Position numbers and translations under genes: made by a program. This document shows, in pieces, positions 1 through 5,547 of a stretch of 7,209 nt of DNA. Position 1 is the first letter of the stretch. Every line of letters starts with the position of its first letter. Under the pieces are notes generated by a model. The model saw only the letters and a list, made by a program, of their open reading frames with translations, did not search any database and had not been told where the DNA came from. Source of the DNA: Methanobacteriaceae archaeon (GTDB taxonomy: Archaea > Methanobacteriota > Methanobacteria > Methanobacteriales > Methanobacteriaceae); NCBI GenBank assembly GCA_011620845.1, contig WOYJ01000047.1, forward strand, positions 26,761 to 33,969. The letters are read 5' to 3'.

Positions 1-31
1 AAAGAAATCTTACTCAAAAGAAATCTTACTC
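1..31. repeat. Two-copy 16-bp direct tandem repeat upstream of mvk
   Basis: The 15-base unit AAAGAAATCTTACTC occurs at 1-15 and again at 17-31, giving a 16-base period; the first copy touches the window edge, so more copies could lie upstream. The period is not a multiple of three, so the duplication would shift a reading frame. One frame meets a TAA at 35-37, which could be the end of an upstream gene, but too little is visible to call one. It is most simply a local slippage duplication in a leader or intergenic region. Confidence 0.8.
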
Positions 32-49
32 AATTAAAATTCCTAAAAT

Positions 50-57
50 GGGTGATT
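50..57 (+). promoter_or_regulatory. Shine-Dalgarno-like GGGTGATT at the mvk start
   Basis: GGTGAT at 51-56 matches six bases of the archaeal anti-Shine-Dalgarno complement GGAGGTGATC. It overlaps the GTG at 52-54 that would be the conventional start, so it cannot serve that codon at normal spacing. It lies four bases before the in-frame ATA at 61-63. It therefore bears on which codon is the true mvk start. Confidence 0.4.
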
Positions 58-1044
58 CTAATACAAGTTACAGCAAGAGCACCAGGTAAAGTAATACTAT
101 TCGGTGAACATGCGGTAGTTCATGGAAAACCAGCTATTGCAGTTGCAGTGGATAGATTAGCCCATGTAACTTTAACGGGAAGGACCGATTCAATTATACG
201 CGCAGAAATATCCCGACTGGGAGTTGACGGATATCTGAACCTGGAAAATGAAACCATAAACACTCAAGGTTACCAGATTGAGGTAGGCCTCTTGAAATAT
301 GTTTTAAAGGCACTCAAGGCAGTCGATCACAGAACAGAACCGGGCACTGGTTTAGATGTAACAGTGGATATAGAGATGCCGGTAGCATCTGGACTGGGAT
401 CATCAGCCGCAGTTACAGTTGCCACACTGGCGGCAGCCTCTAAATATCACCAATTAAACCTTAAACCAAAGGCAATCTCATCACTGGCCCATCTAGTCGA
501 ACTTGAAGTTCAGGGCGCGGCAAGCCCCATAGACACCACCTTAAGTACCTATGGAGGGGTGATCTACCTTTCCCCGGACGTCCAGGAAATAGTCAGGCTG
601 CCCATAGACTGGGACCTGCCCCTGGTAATAGGCCACACCAGAAGACAGGGTAACACTGGAGAACTGGTTGAATCTGTACGCCTCAAAAAAGAATCCTACC
701 CATCCGTCATAAATCCCATATTTGAGTCCATTCAAGAAGTAACAGAAGAAGCACGAAATGCCCTTCTCGAAAAAGATGAAAATAAGCTCGGAGAACTTAT
801 GAATATTAACCACGGCCTTCTGGATGCCCTGGGGGTTAACACACCAGCACTCTCCCGTATGGTGTACCTGGCCAGGCAAAAGGGAGCCCTGGGTTCTAAG
901 ATAACCGGTGCAGGGGGAGGTGGCAGTATAATAGCCTACTGCCCCGAAAAGATGGATGAAGTAATAAGTGAACTTCAAAAGGAAGAACAAGCCTTCCCTG
1001 TTAAGTTACGACATGAAGGAGTAACTTGTAATGTAATTGAATAA
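52..1044 (+). CDS. mvk: Mevalonate kinase (GHMP kinase family)
   Basis: This enzyme phosphorylates mevalonate with ATP to mevalonate 5-phosphate, the entry step of archaeal isoprenoid lipid synthesis in the cytosol. The 330-residue product has the full GHMP kinase layout: an N-terminal motif 1 with K13 and GEHAVV at 18-23, the glycine/serine-rich phosphate loop PVASGLGSSAA at 110-120, E150 and D161 (in SPIDTTLSTYGG) placed like the Mg-binding Glu and catalytic Asp of rat MVK, and motif 3 KITGAGGGG at 283-291. Length is normal for the short archaeal form. The only conventional start near the first motif is GTG at 52, but it lies inside a GGTGAT sequence. Starting at ATA 61 would give MQVTARAPGK, a more typical N-terminus. 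The frame is open to the window edge, so a longer protein is not strictly excluded. It is the first visible gene of the isoprenoid cluster. Function is very likely; the start is uncertain. Confidence 0.95.
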   Translation: MILIQVTARAPGKVILFGEHAVVHGKPAIAVAVDRLAHVTLTGRTDSIIRAEISRLGVDGYLNLENETINTQGYQIEVGLLKYVLKALKAVDHRTEPGTGLDVTVDIEMPVASGLGSSAAVTVATLAAASKYHQLNLKPKAISSLAHLVELEVQGAASPIDTTLSTYGGVIYLSPDVQEIVRLPIDWDLPLVIGHTRRQGNTGELVESVRLKKESYPSVINPIFESIQEVTEEARNALLEKDENKLGELMNINHGLLDALGVNTPALSRMVYLARQKGALGSKITGAGGGGSIIAYCPEKMDEVISELQKEEQAFPVKLRHEGVTCNVIE

Positions 1045-1060
1045 ATTCCAGATTAAAGCA

Positions 1061-1068
1061 TTTAAAAT
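1061..1068 (+). promoter_or_regulatory. Possible archaeal TATA box upstream of the IPK gene
   Basis: TTTAAAAT at 1061-1068 follows a purine-rich AAAGCA at 1055-1060, which resembles a TFB recognition element. If used, transcription would begin near 1090 and the repeats at 1088-1144 would lie in the 5' leader of the IPK transcript. AT-rich intergenic DNA gives such matches by chance, and the gene could instead be read through from mvk. Confidence 0.25.
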
Positions 1069-1077
1069 TAAAAATTG

Positions 1078-1144
1078 TCTGGAAGAGAGAATCATAATCT
1101 CGACAGAATGATAATCTGGAAAGAGTAGAATCATAATCTGGAAA
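1078..1144. repeat. Degenerate direct repeats with inverted partners in the mvk-IPK gap
   Basis: AGAATCATAATCT occurs at 1088-1100 and 1127-1139, and AGAATGATAATCT, one base different, at 1105-1117. The starts are 17 and 22 bases apart. TCTGGA occurs three times, at 1078-1083, 1115-1120 and 1137-1142. Complementary TCCAGATTA (1047-1055) and TCCAGG (1149-1154) flank the array, so several alternative short hairpins are possible. The whole 109-bp gap is otherwise without an evident gene. Confidence 0.75.
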
Positions 1145-1154
1145 TAAATCCAGG
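1137..1154 (+). promoter_or_regulatory. Small hairpin just before the IPK ribosome binding site
   Basis: CTGGA (1138-1142) and TCCAG (1149-1153) form a five-base-pair stem around an AATAAA loop, with an extra T-G wobble pair at the base (1137 and 1154). It ends six bases before the GGGGG of the Shine-Dalgarno site and covers the first base of the candidate GTG start at 1154. A stem this short is weak alone; any role in controlling translation is inference. Confidence 0.35.
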
Positions 1155-1963
1155 TGTTAGGGGGTCATCAAATTATAATCTTAAAGCTTGGTGGGAGCGT
1201 AATAACCCGAAAAGAAGCGGATGAACCCACCATAAATCACGAGAATTTAAAGAGGATAACCCGGGAGGTGGCAGAATCAACCCACCAGAAACTGATAGTA
1301 GTCCATGGTGCAGGTTCCTTTGGCCATCCCCTGGCAAAAGAATACGCCATAGGAGATGAAATCCAGGATAACCTAGATTTAAAAAAGAAAATGCTGGGAT
1401 TTTCCTTGACTCAACACGCGGTGAAGGAGTTAAATGGAATAGTCAGTGAATATTTAAGGATGCACAGAACTCTATCTGTATCTATACAGCCATCATCATT
1501 TATATTAACCAAAAATAAACGGATACAATCAGCGGATTTAACCCTGATCAAAAGATATCTGGAATTGGGCTTCGTCCCGGTAATATATGGGGATGTGGTT
1601 TTAGATGCAGATAAATCCATAAAGATGGCGGTGCTCTCCGGAGATCAGATAGTCAAATATCTGGCAGAGAAGCTTAAACCAGAAAGGGTGATCCTGGCAA
1701 CAGATGTAGACGGAATATACGATAAAAACCCAAAAAAATACCCTGATGCCCAATTAATTGAAACAGTATCTTCCCTGGAACAGATAGAAACAGGAGAAGA
1801 AACAAACGTAGATGTCACCGGGGGAATGGGTGGAAAAATACGTGAACTATTGGGTCTTCTCCACCTCGAAATAGAATCTGAAATAATAAACGCCAACAAA
1901 ACAGGCAACATAAAAAAGGCCCTGAACGGTGAGAAAGTAACAGGGACCACCATTAAAAGGTAA
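1154..1963 (+). CDS. ipk: Isopentenyl phosphate kinase (amino acid kinase fold)
   Basis: The enzyme phosphorylates isopentenyl phosphate with ATP to isopentenyl diphosphate, the last step of the archaeal modified mevalonate pathways. The product carries the amino acid kinase fold signatures: LKLGGS at 10-15 (K11 for phosphate binding), HGAGSFGH at 51-58, whose H58 matches the substrate-phosphate-binding histidine diagnostic of IPKs, GDVVLD at 146-151, SGDQ at 162-165, the nucleotide-site segment ATDVDGIY at 182-189 and VTGGMGGK at 221-228. From GTG 1154 it is 269 residues. However, a Shine-Dalgarno-like sequence lies downstream of that GTG, and the family N-terminus, as I remember it from M. 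thermautotrophicus (MIILKLGG), aligns with ATT at 1172. The real protein may therefore be 263 residues with a rare ATT start. It sits between mvk and fni, as expected for the pathway. Function is very likely; the start is doubtful. Confidence 0.94.
   Translation: MLGGHQIIILKLGGSVITRKEADEPTINHENLKRITREVAESTHQKLIVVHGAGSFGHPLAKEYAIGDEIQDNLDLKKKMLGFSLTQHAVKELNGIVSEYLRMHRTLSVSIQPSSFILTKNKRIQSADLTLIKRYLELGFVPVIYGDVVLDADKSIKMAVLSGDQIVKYLAEKLKPERVILATDVDGIYDKNPKKYPDAQLIETVSSLEQIETGEETNVDVTGGMGGKIRELLGLLHLEIESEIINANKTGNIKKALNGEKVTGTTIKR
1160..1169 (+). promoter_or_regulatory. Shine-Dalgarno site GGGGGTCATC inside the annotated IPK 5' end
   Basis: GGGGGTCATC matches the optimal archaeal GGAGGTGATC at eight of ten positions. 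Its final T (1168) is three bases before the in-frame ATT at 1172. That is the same spacing seen between GGAGGAGAT and the TTG start of the downstream prenyl synthase gene. It lies downstream of the GTG at 1154 and so argues for initiation at or near 1172. Confidence 0.55.
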
Positions 1964-1968
1964 AAATA

Positions 1969-1996
1969 TTATCCGGAAAAAAATTAACCGGAAAAA
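1969..1996. repeat. Two-copy TTAWCCGGAAAAA repeat in the IPK-fni gap
   Basis: TTATCCGGAAAAA at 1969-1981 and TTAACCGGAAAAA at 1984-1996 differ at one base and are 15 bases apart. Each contains the palindromic core CCGG. They begin six bases after the IPK stop codon. The rest of the 97-bp gap is AT-rich and contains no gene. A regulator-binding pair on one face of the helix or a simple local duplication are both possible. Confidence 0.65.
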
Positions 1997-2060
1997 CCAT
2001 AAAAACCTTAAATTCATCGAATTACAGGTTTAAAACAAAATTTTAGAAGGTACAAAAATC

Positions 2061-3116
2061 ATGATTTCTGATAGAAAATTACAACACCTGAACCTCTGCC
2101 TGGAAAAGGATGTGGAGTACAGACAGAAAAAGACAGGTTTTGGTGATGTAGAATTAATTCACAAAGCTCTTCCCCAGATAGACAAGGAAGAGATCACCCT
2201 CGAGACAGAGTTTTTAGGCAAAAAACTAGGGGCACCGATTATAATAACCGGTATAACCGGGGGCCACCCCGCATCCCAGGCCATAAATCAGGCACTGGCA
2301 AAGGCAGCCGAGGAACTTAAAATAGGAATGGGAATGGGAAGCCAGCGTGCAGCGGTGGAAAACCCTGAACTGGAACCAACTTACACAGTTATAAGGGATG
2401 AAGCACCATCCACACTCATAATAGGTAATATAGGAGCACCCCAGGTTGAATTTGTAGAGAAAGCTGCAGATATGATGGACCTGGATGCAATGGCAATCCA
2501 CCTGAACCCCTTGCAGGAAGCGATACAGCCCGAAGGGGATGTGGATTCTAAAAATTACCTTGAAAATATTAAAAAAGCAACAGAATTACTGGAGATACCA
2601 GTCATAGCAAAAGAAACAGGAGCCGGGATAAAAAGAGAAGATGCACTCTCCCTGGAAAAGGCAGGAGTAGCTGCCATCGATATTGCCGGTGCCGGTGGGA
2701 CGAGCTGGGCTGCAGTTGAAACCTACCGGTCCAAGGACCGTTCCCTGGGAGACCTTTTCTGGGATTGGGGTATACCAACCGCAGTAAGCACCGTGGAAGT
2801 AACCGAGTCAGTTAAAATACCTATACTTGCATCAGGCGGAGTAAGGACCGGCCTGGACATGGCCAAGGCAATAGCCCTGGGAGCTGATGCAGCAGGGATA
2901 GCACTGCCACTTTTAAAGGAAGCCTACCAGGGACCAGAAGCAGTGGTTGCCCGGCTGGAGAAGTTTATAGAAGAACTTAAAGTAGTCATGTACCTGGTAG
3001 GGGCCTCCAACCTCACAGAACTTAAAAACATAGACCTTGTTATACAGGGAAAAACGAAAGACTGGCTCCAGGAAAGGGGCATAGAAACCAGTAAATATGC
3101 CAGGAGATCATTATAA
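2061..3116 (+). CDS. fni: Type 2 isopentenyl-diphosphate delta-isomerase (FMN-dependent)
   Basis: It interconverts IPP and DMAPP using reduced FMN, giving the allylic primer for prenyl chain synthesis. The 351-residue length is normal for the TIM-barrel type 2 family, unrelated to the type 1 Nudix isomerase. Visible signatures are the N-terminal substrate-binding RKLQHL at 5-10, TGITGG at 63-68, GSQR at 93-96, HLNPLQE at 147-153 with the catalytic glutamine Q152 and Mg-binding E153, the FMN-contacting K184 in AKETG, GGTSW at 212-216, and the flavin phosphate-binding ASGGVRTG at 257-264. The ATG at 2061 has an AGAAGGT site at 2045-2051 with ten bases between. Its stop codon shares one base with the start of the RNase J gene. 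It acts downstream of IPK and supplies the prenyl synthase encoded two genes later. Confidence 0.97.
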   Translation: MISDRKLQHLNLCLEKDVEYRQKKTGFGDVELIHKALPQIDKEEITLETEFLGKKLGAPIIITGITGGHPASQAINQALAKAAEELKIGMGMGSQRAAVENPELEPTYTVIRDEAPSTLIIGNIGAPQVEFVEKAADMMDLDAMAIHLNPLQEAIQPEGDVDSKNYLENIKKATELLEIPVIAKETGAGIKREDALSLEKAGVAAIDIAGAGGTSWAAVETYRSKDRSLGDLFWDWGIPTAVSTVEVTESVKIPILASGGVRTGLDMAKAIALGADAAGIALPLLKEAYQGPEAVVARLEKFIEELKVVMYLVGASNLTELKNIDLVIQGKTKDWLQERGIETSKYARRSL

Positions 3117-4465
3117 TGAGCGTAGAAGTAATAGCCATAGGCGGATACGAAGAAGTGGGAAAGAACATGTCCGCCGTGAAGATAGGAGAAGACGTGGTAA
3201 TATTTGATATGGGTATCCACCTTGACCGGGTGCATATACACGAAGATACAGACATGGCCCGGATGCACAGCCTGGACCTGATTGAAAGGGGAGTTATACC
3301 CGACGATACCCTGATGAAGGAGGTAGATGGGAAGGTAAGGGCCATAGTGTTCACCCACGGCCACTTAGATCATATCGGTGCGGTTGGAAAATTAGCCCAC
3401 CGCTACGAGGCACCACTAATTGGAACACCTTATACCATGGGCCTCATAGAGAGAACCATTAAACAGGAAAAGAAGTTCAACGTGAACAACCCCTTACAGG
3501 TCTTAAACCCAGGGGAGAAGATACAGTTATCCCCGGATATAACACTGGAATTCGTGCACACCACCCACAGTTTACCCCAAACAGTAAACGCCGCACTGCA
3601 CACATCTGAGGGGATAATCATGTATGCCAACGACTTTAAATTTGACAACCACCAGATGCTCTCTCCACCACCAGATTATAAGAGGTTGAGGGAGCTGGGA
3701 CGACAGGGTGTGCTGGCTTTAATCGTGGAAACCACCCGTATGACCGAGAAACAGGAAGTAAAAACCCACTCAGAGAAGGTGGCTCGACTGAACCTCCAGG
3801 ATATAATGGAACCCTTACTCGCCGAGAAGGATGGAATGTTAATCACCACATTTTCATCCCACATAGAACGTATCCAGGCCATCTGTAACATAGCAGACAC
3901 AAGTGACAGGCAGATCCTGCTACTCGGTAGATCCATGGAGCGTTTCGGAAGCATAGCCGAGAATCTGGGAATCTTAGACCTGCCGGCTACAGCCAGTATC
4001 TACGGCAGCCCCAAGGCAGTTAACCGGGCTTTAGCTCATGCTGAAGAGAAGAGGGAGGACTACCTACTGGTGACAACCGGACACCAGGGAGAGGTGGATG
4101 CCTTACTTCCCCGGATAGCCAACAACAAAACCAACTTCCAGGTGAGGAGGGGAGATAACATTTTGATATCTGCACCAATCATACCCAGCCCCATGAACAT
4201 CGCCAACAGAAACGTCATGGAGAAAAGGCTTAAATCCAGTGGAGCCAGGATATATCCTAACATACATGTATCTGGACACGCCGGAAGGGAAGATCACCGG
4301 GACTTCATCCGGATGCTCAACCCCGAGCATATAATACCCTCCCATGGAGATCTGGAGATGCTCGCAGCCTACACTGAACTCGCGGAGGAAGAAGGATACA
4401 AGATGGGAAATAACGTTCACTTGCTGCGTAATGGACAGGCGCAGGTCTTTAATGGAGGATTATAA
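3116..4465 (+). CDS. rnj: Archaeal ribonuclease J (beta-CASP metallo-beta-lactamase)
   Basis: This is a zinc-dependent RNase, mainly a 5'-to-3' exonuclease in characterised euryarchaeal homologues, acting in RNA decay and processing in the cytosol. The 449 residues form a metallo-beta-lactamase domain with D31, the HGHLDH motif (H81, H83, D85, H86), H151 and D173. A beta-CASP insert runs from about residue 200, with motif A E205 in IVETTR, FSSHIERI at 246-253, TGHQGE at 321-326, VSGHA with H388 and motif C H410 in IPSHGD. It lacks the C-terminal domain of the roughly 555-residue bacterial RNase J, as usual for the archaeal type, and lacks the KH domains of archaeal CPSF-like proteins. Its ATG overlaps the fni stop (TAATG), and GGAGATC at 3103-3109 inside fni serves as ribosome binding site, so the two are probably translationally coupled. 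No direct role in lipid synthesis is implied. Confidence 0.94.
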   Translation: MSVEVIAIGGYEEVGKNMSAVKIGEDVVIFDMGIHLDRVHIHEDTDMARMHSLDLIERGVIPDDTLMKEVDGKVRAIVFTHGHLDHIGAVGKLAHRYEAPLIGTPYTMGLIERTIKQEKKFNVNNPLQVLNPGEKIQLSPDITLEFVHTTHSLPQTVNAALHTSEGIIMYANDFKFDNHQMLSPPPDYKRLRELGRQGVLALIVETTRMTEKQEVKTHSEKVARLNLQDIMEPLLAEKDGMLITTFSSHIERIQAICNIADTSDRQILLLGRSMERFGSIAENLGILDLPATASIYGSPKAVNRALAHAEEKREDYLLVTTGHQGEVDALLPRIANNKTNFQVRRGDNILISAPIIPSPMNIANRNVMEKRLKSSGARIYPNIHVSGHAGREDHRDFIRMLNPEHIIPSHGDLEMLAAYTELAEEEGYKMGNNVHLLRNGQAQVFNGGL

Positions 4466-4470
4466 ACTCA

Positions 4471-4479
4471 GGAGGAGAT
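4471..4479 (+). promoter_or_regulatory. Strong Shine-Dalgarno site deciding the idsA TTG start
   Basis: GGAGGAGAT differs from the optimal GGAGGTGAT at one base and ends three bases before TTG 4483. The nearby ATG at 4478-4480 overlaps the site, is out of frame and meets a stop after five codons, so TTG is the start. A second similar sequence, GGAGGAT at 4454-4460, lies in the end of the RNase J gene but has no usable start codon at the right distance. Confidence 0.8.
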
Positions 4480-4482
4480 GGC

Positions 4483-5469
4483 TTGGAAATATTAAACGTA
4501 CTTAAAAAATATTCTGCAGGTGTTGACAGGAGAATAGAGAAGGCTTTAGATACTGTTGACCCTGAAAATCTTTATGACGCATCAAAACATCTGATAAAAG
4601 CGGGTGGTAAGAAGATAAGACCGGCACTGGTCCTTTTAACCACTGAAGCAGTGGGTGGCAATATAGAAGGGGCGTATAAAACAGCTGCCGCTGTGGAGCT
4701 GATCCATACATTCAGCCTCATCCACGACGACATCATGGATGAAGATGAGATGAGGAGGGGTAAACCATCCGTACACACCCTGTGGGGCGAACCCATGGCC
4801 ATCCTCGCCGGTGATGTACTATTCTCCCTGGCATTTGAACTGGTAGCCCAAACCCAAGTAGATGACGTACCCGCAAACAGGGTCATAAAGGCTTTAAACA
4901 CCGTGGTAGATGCCTGTATAAAGATATGTGAAGGACAAGCCTGTGACATGTCATTTGAGGAAAAATTCGATGTAGGTGAGTCAGAGTACCTGAACATGAT
5001 CTACAAAAAAACAGCCGCCCTAATAGCTGCTGCCACTAAATCAGGCGCAATACTCGGAGGTGGCACTGCAGAACAGGTTGAAGCACTCTCCCAGTACGGT
5101 GAACTCATAGGTATGGCCTTCCAGATCCAGGACGACTACCTGGACGTGGTAAGCGATGAAGAAGAGCTGGGCAAACCAGTGGGAAGTGACGTAGTAGAGG
5201 GTAAGATGACCCTCATGGTAGTCCACACCCTATCTGCTGCATCCCCTGAAGACAAGGAAGAGTTGATATCCATATTAAAAAGTGGAAATGAGTCCAATAC
5301 CCAAAGAGCCATCGATATATTCAACAAATACGGTTCTATTGACTATACCCGGGACATAGCCTTAGATAATGTCAACAGGGCCAAGGATCTCCTGGATGTG
5401 CTGGATGACTCGCCGGCAAAAGAAGCACTCTACGATCTGGCAGATTTCATGCTGCAGAGGAAAAATTAG
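4483..5469 (+). CDS. idsA: Short-chain trans-prenyl diphosphate synthase (FPP/GGPP synthase)
   Basis: It condenses DMAPP and successive IPP units into farnesyl and geranylgeranyl diphosphate, the precursor of archaeal ether-lipid chains. The all-helical class I prenyl synthase of 328 residues has GGKKIRP at 41-47 for IPP binding, the first aspartate-rich motif DDIMD at 82-86 followed by RRG at 91-93, GEGQ-like CEGQ at 149-152, KKTAAL at 175-180, the second aspartate motif QDDYLD at 216-221 and K231. F77, five residues before the first aspartate, is the position that limits chain length in archaeal GGPP synthases, which fits a C20 product; the M. thermautotrophicus homologue is known as a bifunctional FPP/GGPP enzyme. 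The TTG start is chosen from the Shine-Dalgarno site 3 bases upstream. It lies 17 bp after the RNase J gene, so it is probably cotranscribed with it. The product length (C15 versus C20) cannot be fixed from sequence alone. Confidence 0.95.
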   Translation: MEILNVLKKYSAGVDRRIEKALDTVDPENLYDASKHLIKAGGKKIRPALVLLTTEAVGGNIEGAYKTAAAVELIHTFSLIHDDIMDEDEMRRGKPSVHTLWGEPMAILAGDVLFSLAFELVAQTQVDDVPANRVIKALNTVVDACIKICEGQACDMSFEEKFDVGESEYLNMIYKKTAALIAAATKSGAILGGGTAEQVEALSQYGELIGMAFQIQDDYLDVVSDEEELGKPVGSDVVEGKMTLMVVHTLSAASPEDKEELISILKSGNESNTQRAIDIFNKYGSIDYTRDIALDNVNRAKDLLDVLDDSPAKEALYDLADFMLQRKN

Positions 5470-5500
5470 TGTCATTAATTGAATTTAAAACTTATCCTCA

Positions 5501-5510
5501 TAAATTAAAA
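5501..5510 (+). promoter_or_regulatory. Possible TATA element for gltX
   Basis: TAAATTAAAA at 5501-5510 resembles an archaeal TATA element and would place transcription start near 5530, at the end of the C run, giving a leader of under 20 bases. A second AT-rich candidate, TTTAAAA at 5484-5490, would place it within the T run. Neither has a convincing TFB recognition element. The gap is AT-rich throughout, so this is weak. Confidence 0.25.
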
Positions 5511-5511
5511 A

Positions 5512-5519
5512 TTTTTTTT
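5512..5519 (+). terminator. Oligo-T transcription terminator after idsA
   Basis: Eight T residues follow an A5 run, 43 bases after the idsA stop. Archaeal RNA polymerase terminates at runs of U with no required hairpin, so this is a plausible end for the isoprenoid/RNase J transcript, at least partially. It is the longest T run among the intergenic gaps, and no comparable run separates the earlier genes. Confidence 0.55.
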
Positions 5520-5520
5520 A

Positions 5521-5530
5521 CCCCCCCCCC
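5521..5530. repeat. C10 homopolymer upstream of gltX
   Basis: Ten consecutive C residues lie one A after the T8 run and 17 bases before the gltX ATG. Nothing else in the intergenic DNA of this window resembles it; the other gaps are AT-rich. It could vary in length by slippage, could be a sequencing or assembly artefact in length, or could be part of the gltX leader. Confidence 0.8.
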
Positions 5531-5547
5531 TTCATTAGTTGATTTCT

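Noticed and set aside
48..89. Short ATG frame of 13 codons overlapping the mvk start
   Set aside because: It is out of frame with mvk and has no Shine-Dalgarno site ahead of it; the GGTGAT lies inside it. A leader peptide cannot be excluded but nothing supports one.
541..990. 149-residue open frame on the minus strand inside mvk
   Set aside because: It is wholly antisense to a well-supported gene, has low-complexity aromatic and cysteine-rich sequence with no recognisable motif, and reflects avoidance of certain codons on the coding strand.
1078..1144. CRISPR-like array in the mvk-IPK gap
   Set aside because: The units are only 13 bases, degenerate and separated by 4 to 9 bases, without spacers of uniform length and without cas genes nearby.
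2924..3364. 146-residue minus-strand frame across the fni-RNase J junction
   Set aside because: It spans two clear plus-strand genes, has an implausible His/Tyr-rich composition and no ribosome binding context that I could support.
4454..4460. GGAGGAT as a ribosome binding site for a small gene after RNase J
   Set aside because: No ATG, GTG or TTG lies at a workable distance; the next start is TTG 4483, which has its own better site at 4471-4479.
4572..4997. 141-residue minus-strand frame inside the prenyl synthase gene
   Set aside because: It is an antisense shadow of the conserved aspartate-rich region, with no independent evidence of coding.
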